Positions 36,664 through 48,592 of a DNA stretch of 64,000 bases are shown piece after piece. Both the position numbers and the translations under genes were made by a program. This DNA is from Hybos culiciformis (Eukaryota > Arthropoda > Insecta > Diptera > Hybotidae), in the NCBI GenBank assembly GCA_964007475.1, contig OZ023275.1, forward strand, positions 37,381,381 through 37,445,380, in the 5' to 3' direction. The notes beneath the pieces are model-generated. The model saw only the letters and a program-made list of their open reading frames with translations, ran no database searches and had not been told where the DNA came from. Every line of letters begins with the position of its first letter. The stretch's first letter is position 1.

Positions 36664-37809
36664 TTACACATTATTAATTTTCATGCAGGTCAACAGGCAT
36701 TGTTAGCTTTCGTTCGTCAAGATTATTGGATTGTAAATGCAAGAAATATGATAAATACAGTTTTGAACCACTGTGTCCATTGTTTCAAATATCGACCAAA
36801 ATTAAAACATCAGATAATGGGTAACTTGCCAGCGAATCGTATAACAGAAGCGCGAGCGTTCGTTCGAAGCGGTGTTGATTTCTTCGGTCCGTTATACACC
36901 ACACTAAAAATTAGAGGAAAATGTCCAATCAAAACATATGTTGCCGTATTCGTCTGTTTTACCACTAAGGCATGTCATTTCGAAGTAGTGTCGGATTTGT
37001 CAACAAAAACATTTATCGCAGCGTTGAAAAGATTTATAGGGCGAAGAGGCAAGCCCCAACATATATTTCTCGATAACGCGACTAATTTCGTTGGAGCCAA
37101 CAGAGAACTTGAAGAAATTCGAAAAGTATTTATGGCGCAACAAGCACAAGGTGACATAGCATCATGGTGTTCGTCAACTGGAATCCAATTTCAACATATC
37201 CCACCTCGAGCTCCTCATTTCGGTGGACTATGGGAAGCGGCAGTGAAATCTGCCAAAAAATTGTTGATAAAAGTCATTGGAGATTCAAAGCTAACATTCG
37301 AAGAATTAAATACTCTTGTAATTCAAGTGGAATCAATTGTAAATTCAAGACCGATAGTACCACTATCGCCCAGTCCGTCAGATCCAGAGGCTCTGACCCC
37401 GGGTCATTTTTTAATTGGAGGCCCATTAAATACGGTGATCGAACCCATGGTTGAAATGAAAACGATGTTACACATTAATCGTTGGCGTTATTTATCGAAA
37501 TTACAACAACATTTCTGGCAACGATGGCGTCGAGAATATTTATTGGAATTACAAGTACGGAAAAAATGGTTATCACCAACAACTAATATTGAAGTCGGTA
37601 CCTTGGTGCTGGTCAGTGAAGATAATGTCCCACCACAACAGTGGTTACTTGGCCGAATTATTCGTACGATCAAAGGGGCTGATAATAGAGTTCGAGTAGT
37701 CGAAATTAAAACAAAAAACGGTGTCATCAAACGTGCAGTTCATCGAACAGCTCCAATACCTGTAGATTTGAATCCTCCTGAAGATAATTCAACGGGGCCG
37801 GAATGTTGA
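36664..37809 (+). pseudogene. BEL/Pao gag-pol polyprotein, C-terminal integrase part
   Basis: Continuation of the BEL frame after the insert. It starts at the duplicated TTA, immediately before the first zinc-binding histidine (HIINFH, then CVHC). The integrase core acidic residues are recognisable at VDFFGP, DNATNF and GGLWE, followed by the C-terminal region with PEALTPGHFLIGG typical of BEL/Pao. The stop codon overlaps the first bases of the 3' LTR. An in-frame Met upstream at 36562 lies in insert sequence and is not a native start. Confidence 0.95.
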
Positions 37810-38328
37810 TCATACGATAAAATCATACGATTTTTTATTATGACCTTTTTATTTAATAAAAATGACAAAATTACCTAAAAAGAAGAAGATCATTGTGTTT
37901 GATAAATTTATACCTACGAATTAAAACAAATACCCAAAAATAAAAAGGTTTTTGTTCTAAAAAGAATCGTATGATCCTAAAAGAAGATTAAGCAAAAAAT
38001 TAAATTAAAAATTATAAAATGAGATTCATTCGTCAATTGCCCTCGAGACAACAGCAACACCAAGAAGAAGTCGTACATTATTAAAATAATTAAAATTAAA
38101 TAAACATAAAGTTAATTCAAGAACTTAACAAATAAAAATCTAAATTAATATTTAAGAAAAACGAATTTAAAATTAATCTACTTACTTACATGAAATAAAT
38201 AAAAACTTTAAACATAAAATAAAAAATTTTGAATTATAATCAAGAAAATTCCAAGTTTAATTCATTTAAAAAATTGCAGAAAAGATCTAGCCTCGTCCTG
38301 ACACGTTATAAGAAACGCCTTATAAACA
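37804..38328 (+). repeat. BEL 3' LTR
   Basis: Same 525 bases as the 5' LTR from TGTTGATCATACGAT to TTATAAACA, followed by the second CTCAC. It starts six bases before the end of the polyprotein frame. Confidence 0.95.
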
Positions 38329-38333
38329 CTCAC

Positions 38334-41300
38334 TAAAACGTAAATTGCAAAGTCTCGTTAAAGGATTTGAAAGCATATTTGATAACTATACTACAGTACA
38401 GTTCAGTCTCGATAGTACATTATGCATTATTGCTCTCGATATTTTTGGCAAAGTGACAATTGCATGTAATCCAGTAAATAAAAGTAAAAAATATTGTTGG
38501 AATGCTAGAAAATACATGTAATTGAAATCAACTACTTACTATACTTATATACAGATTTAAGAAATAATAAATAAATCAATAAATGCAATAAAAATAAAAA
38601 ATATCAAATATATTTTAATAAGAATATTTTTATAAATTTATTAACGGTGTGCATATTAAATTACATATACGCGATACTTGTTATCATAGTAACATATAGA
38701 GATGCTAGTATAGCTACGCTGATATTAAGTATTATTATTATTAATTTTTCTTTCATTCAACAAAACAAAATTCTTTTCGAAAAATTTTTGAAGTGTATAA
38801 TTTGATTTGTTTATTATGCTCTCTCTTCTGTGCCTTTCAAAAATTGATAAAAAGGATATTAAAAATTTATTCATAAAAAATATTCTGTAGGTATAAAATA
38901 ACATAATATTAAAGATACAAACATACAGAGACATGTATTTTATGTTTTTTAACGTACATATTTTATGTGCTGTGGAAGGAAGCATTTAATATGTTTTCCT
39001 GAATAAAAAGAATCATATATGTATATTATATATCTTACATACTATATGTGTACATAATATGTTTAATATATTTTCACATAAAATTAAATAATAATTTTGT
39101 AGACACATAAGGGGATACATCACTTTTTGATGAAATTTATTATAAAAGTAATGAAAAATAAATTAACTGATGATTTTTTTTTTGTGTACAAAAGTAATTT
39201 CAAGTTAAAAAATAAATTAAGGAGAAAATTTTAAAGACAGAAGATAAAACAAAAAATAAAATATATTAGGAATATTCTAATTTGTAAAAAAAAAAAAGGT
39301 AAAAATTGTAAATTTTTGACCTAGGGCAATCAAAAATTTCATGCTACAGAAATATCGGCGAGTGAAATAGCGCCAAAAAAATTTAAATAGTGCCGAGCAA
39401 TGTTTGTATTTCGATTTATCCAGCAATGCAGAAATTGGATTTATTCCGAAAGGATGCTTCAACAATGCATAGTTTCCATTTACATAAATAGTTTCATGGT
39501 ACTCAGAAAAAGATTTGTATTGTTTGTATCAATGAAAAAGTACGTTTTTTGGAACTAACAAAACTGTGTTTATATTTTTAGAAAAAAAAAAAAGGAATAA
39601 CTTAATATATGATTATGGTTCTATGAACATTAGTTTTTCTAGGAACATTATTTTCTTCCATTCCATGTATAAAAATTAATCTAAATATTATTTATTTGAT
39701 TTGACAAAAATTATTTTATCTAATTCCACTTTACCAAAAGAAAAACAAAGGAAAATTGAATATTTAGTTGTATTTTCGTCTTTTTCACTAAAAGCTTTTC
39801 CTTTTTTTTTAAGATAATCGACTATTTATAGACAATTTTTTTTTTTATTTTTGCCATAAAATAAATAAATCCCAATAAAAATTATACATAATATTATTTA
39901 ATGTCATATTAATTCAAACATTTTATCACATGATTATTTGGGATTATAAAAGATAAAGTGATTTCATATATACTTAGAGAAACCAAAATAACCAAAAGAA
40001 AACTTTGATTAGGGTCATTTTTTTAAGAAAACTATATTAACAATGAATGTTAATATTAAATCCTTTTTATATGTTTATAATATATAGATTTTTATTGAAT
40101 TTTCATTGTTTTCCTTGTAACCATTTGTAATTTTTAACATATATTTTGTATATTTTTTTTTTAATGTAGAGAAATTATTATGTTGTTTTAGCAACTTCTT
40201 GATTCAAAATATATTTTTGCCTGAAGCACATTAAATTCTTATTAAACATAATTTTTCAAAACTTTATTTTATCTCCAGTGCAGATGAAAGATATATAACC
40301 TGTTGAAGTATTGATGATAATATAAAGAACTTTTATTTTTATAATTGAGTATTTTTTTTTTACTATTTTATCAAAAATTTCATCTGCATAATATGAATTT
40401 TGTTCATAGACAATCGACATTGATCTTTAAGTTGGGGTCCTATTCAAACACAATTTAAAAAACTTCAAAATAAAGCTAGAAATTTTAATTAAGAACTATT
40501 GAAATTTTAATTAAGAATTAATGAATATGAAACACAGATAGAAATGCTAATTTGCCATTTACACAAGATGTTTTCGAAGATTTTAATCAAGATTTTTTTG
40601 GACTGTGTGTGTAACAGTTGTATAAAACGAAAAAATCTTGATTTTAGTCTGGACTAAAAATCTTGCTTAAAATATTAATTATTTTCTATCAAAAAAAAAA
40701 AATTGAAAAAAAAAATTTTTAAAATAGAAATATCAAAGATAAAAAAATAAATAAATGTTCGAAAAGTTTGAACAAAAAAAATAATTTTATTTTCGGACAA
40801 TAAAATTCCATATTCGTTTAACAATATTACAATTTCATGATTTGAAATCAGTTAACTTAATTAAATTGAATCTTTACAACATTTCGACGACACTGGTTGT
40901 ATATTTAAATTATTGTACCTATAGTTAATATTTCTGAAACAAAATAAACAAAAACATTTCTTTTTTACTTTTCAATAACTTTAATTTTTATTACTTGTTC
41001 TATTATAGGTATTTTTTTCCTTTTTTTTATCATAATACATATTATACTAAATTAATATTGTTTTCATTACACAATATATTATGCAGCATTTTAATAACGT
41101 GTGAACTAATTTTTTATGTTTTTTTTTTGTTCCATTATTGATATGGAAATTTATGCTTTTAATCTGACGAAATTAAGAATAAACGAAATTTCCCGCCAAA
41201 ATGGTAACCATGTATTATTTTTAGTAGGTATATAAATAAATAATAGAATTGTTTTTTTTTGCTCAATTTACATTTAAATACATAATTTTTAATAATATGG

Positions 41301-44139
41301 TATTAATATTTCAATTTTCTTTTACTTTCTTCTCATCTCAATAGTTTTACATAATAAATATTTTTCTGCAAATTTTTATACACTTTTACTGAATTATTTA
41401 TTTTAATTTTATAATTTTTCATGAATTTACTAAAACTCCAATCAAACAGATAATATAATATTTAAAAGTAATATAATAACATTAATTAATTTTTTTTTTA
41501 ATCGTAATTTTACATGTAAATATTTCTTTGGTATTATCTTAATCTGCTTATTTTTAATTTTAATTATGCATTTAAGTTATTCAAATTAATTGCGAAAATT
41601 ATTTTATGAAAATATAGATGACACATAATTAATAAAATAGTATGTTTTTAACCCATTTCTTTTTCTTATTACAGAAAACATTTTTTCTGACTGTCAATAA
41701 AATGTGTTAAAGTGTTTAATTTTGACATTATTCCAATGTGACTCAATTCATAAACATTACTTCATTAGTTATAATATGCGAAATTTTTCTTGAATTTGAA
41801 GTTTTTTATAATAATTTGAAAAATAAGTGGAAAAAGCCTAGATCTATTTTTAGACATTTAGGAAAATATAATTAAAATTATTTTTTGCAGTGAATGACCC
41901 AATTTTTTATCAAAATAGAATTCGAGAATAAATATTAAAATGCTGGGTATTTTTTTCGCAAATTAAAATTAAATTAAAACTATGAAAAAAAAAAAATGAA
42001 TATATAAGAATTAATAATAAATAAATAATTTATTGAAAAAAATCAATAAACATTTATTTATTTTTGTAAATAAGCATAATATATTATATATAAATAAATA
42101 TTACATTGCGAAATTAATTAAGATAATGTTATATATATTATAAGAATTTTAAAACATAATTGAAATAAAAAATTTAATATTAATAATTAATTATTTGTTT
42201 TTCCTAAAATTTTTAAAGTTTGTTTATTTTTTTTGTTTTTTTTTTTTAATTGCTTATATTCTTAATAAATTAAATTTTAATTTTCTTTCATGTTTTAAAT
42301 TTTAGTAAATAATGTATGTATTCCATTACCAATTTTTAATAATATTTGCAACAATTTCGCTTAACATTGTTATTGTCAACTAAGGTATTAAGAAATCGAA
42401 ATCAAAAACTTCTTATTTAATTTAGGTATTTATGTGTTTATATTTTTTTTTAACTATAACTTGATACATGATTTAGATTGTTTTTCTTATTATAAATAAA
42501 TTATTTTATTCAATATTTATTTTTAAATTATACAAATACAACATTAATATTATTAAGTTTTAATATTTTTTAACTTTGATATTTCTAACATTTTTCTTAT
42601 TCTTAGTTATAAATAAATATTTAACTTATATAGAATGAAAAAATTTCACATTAAACTTTTCTGCTTGGCTGATAAATTAAAAAAAAAAAAAAGGTTTAAA
42701 TCTGAGGCGTTGGTTGTAATATAAATGATGATTGTTGATATTTTAGGTGAAAAGAAATTAGACTTTTCGAACATTTATTAACATTAACATAATAAATATT
42801 CGATAACCGAACTTTTCCCAAAAAAAAAAAACGATTCCCATAAAAACGATTCCTAAAAATTAGACCAAAGGACTAAAAGAAATGATTAGACAAATTGGAG
42901 AATATTCTGTGAAAATTATATCCATTACTTTCAGTAAATGTTATTTGATATACATAGTTATGTTTAATAATATACCTAAATATAAATAAAAAAAACAAAT
43001 TAATGTCTCTAAAATTATATTATATCTATTCCAATTTAATTTATCTACACGATTATTCAAAAATTTAATTTTTCTTTTTTTAAATTATTGTTAATTGGTA
43101 TTCTAGGAAATGTTTTTCTAGGAATTGATTTTCTACGAATTGATTTTCTAGGAATTATTTTTTTGGGAAAAGTCCTAGAACGTACATATTCATCAGTAAT
43201 ATCATTTTTCTAAAAATATTTGGTATAACATTTTGTTACTATGAAAATTATTAGACATTGAATATGGATAAATAAGTAAACCGTAAAACTAGCAACGTTC
43301 AATCTGCCAAAAGTTGTACAATGTACAGATAAATGGGTCCAATTCAAATGAAATATTAACAAGAAAAATTATGCTATGTTCAAAAAATATCAATAAATAA
43401 ATTATCTTCTTACTTGATTTTTAACAAGACAAATTTTTTATGTAACTCAAAACAATATTATTTTTTAAATTAAATTGAACAATATTCTATTGGCAAATAT
43501 TATTGGAAGAAGTGTTCAAATTTTGAGTAAATCAAAATATGTAATTAAACTTCAATCCAATAATTCAACTTAATATTAGTTATGTACATTATGCCATAAT
43601 AAATTAAATTATGTTTACTTTAATATTTCAACTATCTCAAATTTTAATATAAATAAGGGATATTCTGTACTTTTATATGAGTTTTGTAATGTTTGTTGTT
43701 GCATAATGTAATTTTAGATTGTGAGGAGTGAAAATAATAAAAAAAAAACAATAATGTTATGTATGTACGTAACAAAAAACGAAATTGTAAAATATTAATA
43801 AAATTCAAAATTTAATAAATGAATTAATTCTTTTGGTTCTCTGTTTCAACTTTACTTGTTTTTGGTTTTCTAATAAGATCAGTTCTTTATAGAAATATTA
43901 TTTCTTTAATTTCTATAATTCTACTATTAGGTATATGATAAGATTTGTTTAATACTTTTCTTATTCGATGTTAATGTCAATATTATTTTCTTAATATTGC
44001 TATATAATAATATTTCTTTTAATTTAAATATTTGCAATATTTAATTTTTAATTTAAAAGCGATAGTTATGATGATGGAAAATATAAATTTTCTATGACCC
44101 TGTTATTATTTGTAAGACAATATCGATTTAAATTTAAAT
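38334..44139. other. 5.8-kb AT-rich region downstream of stoned
   Basis: No convincing gene. The part nearest 44139 should contain the stoned 3' UTR. Around 43105-43165 a short unit like TTTTCTAGGAATTGA is repeated three to four times with variation. Other open frames here are short and look random. Confidence 0.45.
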
Positions 44140-47100
44140 TTAGTTCGAATCTGAATCTGAGTCACTTGGAGCCATTGGGGTTGTTGGTACTGGTGGTTGT
44201 GGTGGTGGTTCCTCTTTAATTACTTTTGTTGCTGATAAATAAGCATTTTGTGATTCACCGTGAATGGTTTCGATACCAACCCTAGAAATAAAAAAAACAG
44301 TTTTTCTTTAATAATATAAATGAATTGAAAAAAATTTTCTGAAGAATGCTTTAAATTTTTTATGTTTTATTATAAAAACTTAACCCTAACATTCAACATA
44401 CCTGTATTCATGTCTAGCTAGATATTTAACATACTTTTCTGGAGGCTCGTCACTATCAGATTCTTGCACACTAACTGATCGCACAGTTGTGTGCGATACT
44501 TGCGTTGCTGGCATAGTAAACTCAACGTATGCGTGTGGTGCCAATTTTTCAGGAATTTGATCAAATGAGGTAAGTGCCATTCGACATACCAATTGATGTG
44601 TAGTATAAGCACCTAAAAACAAATTTTTTTATTTTTTAAAATAAAAAAAATAAAAATTTGAAACTATAAATGTTTATTAAACACTAACCTTGGCCTTCTT
44701 TTGGCAAGCGTGGACATCTCCAAACAATGGCACGATGTTGATGTTCATATTTTGCTTGACCTGATGTCACTTCAATCAATGATTCTTGTAATGTATCCAC
44801 AGTACCCAGAATCCTTTCAATTCCTTTGATTTTACCTGTGCGCCTGTGAGCTGATTTAACTGATCCGTATCTTTGAAATAAATTGGTTTTATTTGAATGA
44901 AGTTAATTTTAATTTTATTAAATGTAGTATTACCTAAAATGTTTTTCTACTCGGAATAAATAAATCCAACATTCTGGGATTGGAAATCTAATAGAAACGT
45001 CTTCGCATGGTATTTGTCCCAATTTTCGTGATGCAAAACCAGGAACTAAAACATCTGCCTTAAGCTCAACTCTATTGCCATTTACAGTCCATGAAGCTTT
45101 TAATTGTAATGGAAGCTCACGATTTTTCGGGGGTCTTATTCTGAATCGCAATAATTCTATGTACATGGCATCTGGTGGTTGGAATCTTAAAAAGTATAAT
45201 TAAACTTTAATAAAATATTGGATATAATTTTCATTGAATCGTACTTTATAATTCTACTTCTTTCGTATTCATCTTGCTGAACAACATTATGAAATTCAAC
45301 ACCTTCTAAGCGAATCCATTCTTCAGTTGCTACTGGAATAATATCATGTCTACCAACAACTTCTTTTCCTTGACGCCACATATCATTTACACCAAGCTCA
45401 ATTGTCGGCATTCCTAGTATAAAAACAATTGTTACATTCTAGTCAACATGTAAATAAAATTTATTAATTTTACCTGTCAAAAAAGCTAAAAAGAACAATC
45501 GAACTCGAGCTATTTGTTTATCTACCCGGCCGTCATAATCTTGTTCTACATAGAATTCATCAACGGTAGTTACCTGAACTTCTTCCATTTTGTAAGTTAA
45601 AGCTCTGTCACGATGTGCCGTTAACTTAAACAGAGCCTCTTCAATACAAATAGAAAATTGTTTCAAATCTTCAAAGCTCATGCTACCTACTTTAAAAAGC
45701 TCCGTTGTTTGTGGGGCATGCTCTACCGGTAACCCTAACTTCTTCAAATCACTTCCGAACTCTTTAACACCAGCATAATCCCCTTCTATTGCATATTTGG
45801 CAAATAAGCTCAATTTATTTGTAATGCGCTCAGCTTTTGTAACTTGTCCGGGCCTTATACCAGCTCTTTCTTTATAAAATATGTATTGCAATTTTATTGT
45901 AAAAATTTTACCAAATTGATCGTATTGCTGAGCCGAAATGTCCGAGACCGAATATGATGGTTGTAGTGGTAATTCTTGAAATGGTGTCTTATCGTTAGCT
46001 TGATTTAACAACTGAATAACTGGCACATCGCCTTGACATACAACTCTTACATAAATTTTTTTCCAAAATCTTTGACCAGTAATTTTTTTCTTATTTGGTT
46101 GACGTAATTGCATATCCCATCCAGGTCCACTGTAATTAACTCTTGGAAAATCTTCGAGTGGTTGAGATACATCATCATCGAACAACGGAGTTTGAGGAGA
46201 TTCTTGACTGTCTGATCGTTTAGCAAAATTTAAATCTGATGGTGGCATTGTAGCAGGAATCTCTTCTGCACTTTTATCAAACGGATTTGCTCTAGGATCA
46301 TAAGTATTTCTCGTAGGAGGCGGTGGTGCAATAGCTGGAGCCATTTTATGAGGAAGATTTCCTCCTTGATCTCGAATAACAACGTTAAAATCTCTTTGAT
46401 CAGAATCACGAGATTCTCTTCGTCGGTGTGTTGCTGGATCAGCTGGCATTGAAGCGAACCCATCGTCTTCTCCAAAACCATCACCATCATTAAAACCACT
46501 TGAGGTGGCATTGAAAGACACTGTTTCGCCCCAAGCTAAAATATATGCGGTAATTTTTTTATAATTGTATTTTGAAAAAATAATTATTAAACATGAAAAA
46601 AAAATAAATAAATCGGTTTCCTAGAGTTTTGAGAACTCAAAACAGTACAAGAATTCACTAGGAATGTGGGGGAATAAATAATATATTTTTATAAAACGAT
46701 CGGTAACATACTTTGGAAAAAAAACTGCTTTATTTCACAAATTCAGCAGTTGGTGGGTGTCTTTAAGAATTTTAAAAAACTAGTCCTTAAATAAATTGTA
46801 AAGTAATATTATTAACTACCGTCTCCTGGCGGGATTGGTGAAACACTTCCAAATCCGTCGTCAAAAGCACCTATTGGGTCCTTTTTAACTGAATCAAATT
46901 TCGCTGAGAAGGCATCAAATTCATCAGTTGCCGCAAAAATATTTGTTGCTGTATTTGGCTGAATCCCATTTGCCACTGGAACTTGATTTCCAAAAATATT
47001 TGTTGCTGGCATTGAACTTACATGCATATTTGTAACTACTGGAACAGGGTCGTTTGCGAATATATTAGTGACTTCTGCATGAGGATAAGTGGATTCTTCC

Positions 47101-48546
47101 TCATCTGGGCTAGCAAACGGGTTTGCGGAGCTTGTTCCACTAGGTTGTACAAAATCTAATCCTGTGTCCATTTGTTCTGTGTCATTGATTTGGATTGTCT
47201 CTTCAACAGGCGAACCTAAAAATTTATAGTAAAATCAAAATTAATTTCCGATTCGAAATCATATTCTGGTTAGAATAAAAATCATTAACTCGAAAGATAA
47301 AACATATTTCCCTCGAATAAATAGTTATACCTGGTAGAGCTTGAGTTGTTACATTCGAATCAGTTGGCGGACTGAAGTCAGATTCATTTTTATCAGATTC
47401 AATAATTTCTTTTGGTGCTTCCATTTCTTCCTCATCATCTGATCTAGGTAAATCAGGAACTGTCGTTATTTCAATATCTGGAGTTGGTGCTCGTTTCGTA
47501 GTCACTTCTGGCGCTATATTATCCATAACAGGCTGCATAATATTAATCGAGTTTTTTCGAGTTGAAGGCTGCTGATCGGGTTCAGAAATTATCGTTGAAA
47601 CCAGAGGTTCAGAAGAAATTTCTGGTTGGCTTTCTGCTTTATCTTGTACAATTTCTTCACTGAATAAATCTGTCTTTTCTTCTAATTCGGATTGTGAATA
47701 TAAGCTTAGTATATCTTCTTTAGTTTTTGGAGGTGGTGGTTTTGGTGGTGGTGCTGTGCCAAACATATCAAATAAATCACCTTCGTCACTTTGCTGTGAT
47801 ACCGCCGCCGGCACAACATGTGCAACACCGGCTACTATTGGCGGAGCTGGAGGGCGGGGAGGAGCCGCAGGTCTAGGTGGAGGTGGGCGCGGTGGTTGCC
47901 CCTTTCCAGCTGGAATTTCTGGAGCTCCTCCTTGAATGTTTGACCCAGCAGTCGTTGCACCAAACAGATTGTCATTTGAATCACCCATTAAATCAGGTTG
48001 AGGTTCTGAAACATCCAATAAATCTTCTACAGCGTCAGGTGTAGGACTAGGTGAATGTAGGTCTCGCATTGAAACAGGACTAGGAGTCCTTGTTACAGGA
48101 ATTCGATCCAACATTTCAGAGCTGGCTTGATCCAAATGCCCTGCTACTTCAGAAATTAAATCTTGTGTTGTAATGCTTGGAGGAGGAGCCGGCCTTGGTG
48201 GTGGTCCTTTTCTATGTTCTGCTTCATTTAAGACGTCTTGCTGTGAAGTCTTGCTTCCAACACTTAATGAGTCATCATCTTGTATTGTTGTTCCAAAGAA
48301 ACTCATTGCTACATCATCTTCCTCATGGTCTTGATTAATACCAAATAAATCTGATACAGTTGTTGGTGCAGCACTATCTGTTATTTCCGCTGTTTCCGTA
48401 TCATCTCCAAATGCAAATGGATTTGTTCCTGGCGCGGCTACAAAATTATTACCCACATCTTCCCCATCTTGTAATAAAAATGGGTTCAAAGCAGCATCGT
48501 TTTCATCACCTCCATCATCTCCAAAATCTAAGAACGGGTTCGCCAT
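44140..48546 (-). CDS. stnB: StonedB, second cistron of stoned (stonin-type endocytic adaptor)
   Basis: Eight exons: 48546-47331, 47215-46820, 46535-45474, 45413-45245, 45185-44934, 44870-44689, 44612-44402 and 44281-44140. All phases agree, giving 1,209 residues, close to the Drosophila protein. The N-terminal half is disordered and acidic, with NPF motifs (ANPFLD, LNPFLL, TNPFAF, ANPFAS, ANPFDK) for EH-domain proteins and proline-rich tracts (PPRPPPPRPAAPP). The C-terminal half is the stonin and mu-homology domain (WDMQLRQPNKKKITGQRFWK, then KFQPPDAMYIELLRFRIRPP). In flies it recycles synaptic vesicles by retrieving synaptotagmin. It ends in a Ser/Asp tail. Its ATG lies 46 nt after the StonedA stop with no sign of a separate promoter. 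The donor of exon 4 (AA/GTACGA) is weak but phase-consistent. Confidence 0.95.
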
Positions 48547-48592
48547 TTTATAGATTAATTAAAAAAATTAAAATTACTTTATTCTATTTGAA
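48547..48592 (-). promoter_or_regulatory. 46-nt intercistronic spacer of the stoned dicistronic unit
   Basis: It lies between the StonedA TAA and the StonedB ATG. It is U/A-rich, contains no AUG and no pyrimidine-tract splice acceptor that would separate the cistrons. In Drosophila the two stoned proteins are known to come from one dicistronic mRNA with a similarly short gap. Translation of the second cistron by reinitiation, read-through scanning or internal entry is inference. Confidence 0.8.

Larger units (their letters stand above)
24662..38328 (+). mobile_element. BEL/Pao LTR retrotransposon, interrupted by a nested insert
   Basis: Two 525-bp LTRs (24662-25186 and 37804-38328), both TG...CA, bound one gag-pol frame. 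The host pentamer CTCAC is duplicated on both sides (24657-24661 and 38329-38333), typical of BEL/Pao. The LTRs look identical over their full length, so the insertion is young. A 7,026-bp insert at 29638-36663 splits the integrase. Without the insert and one TTA, the element would be about 6.6 kb, normal for BEL. Confidence 0.97.
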
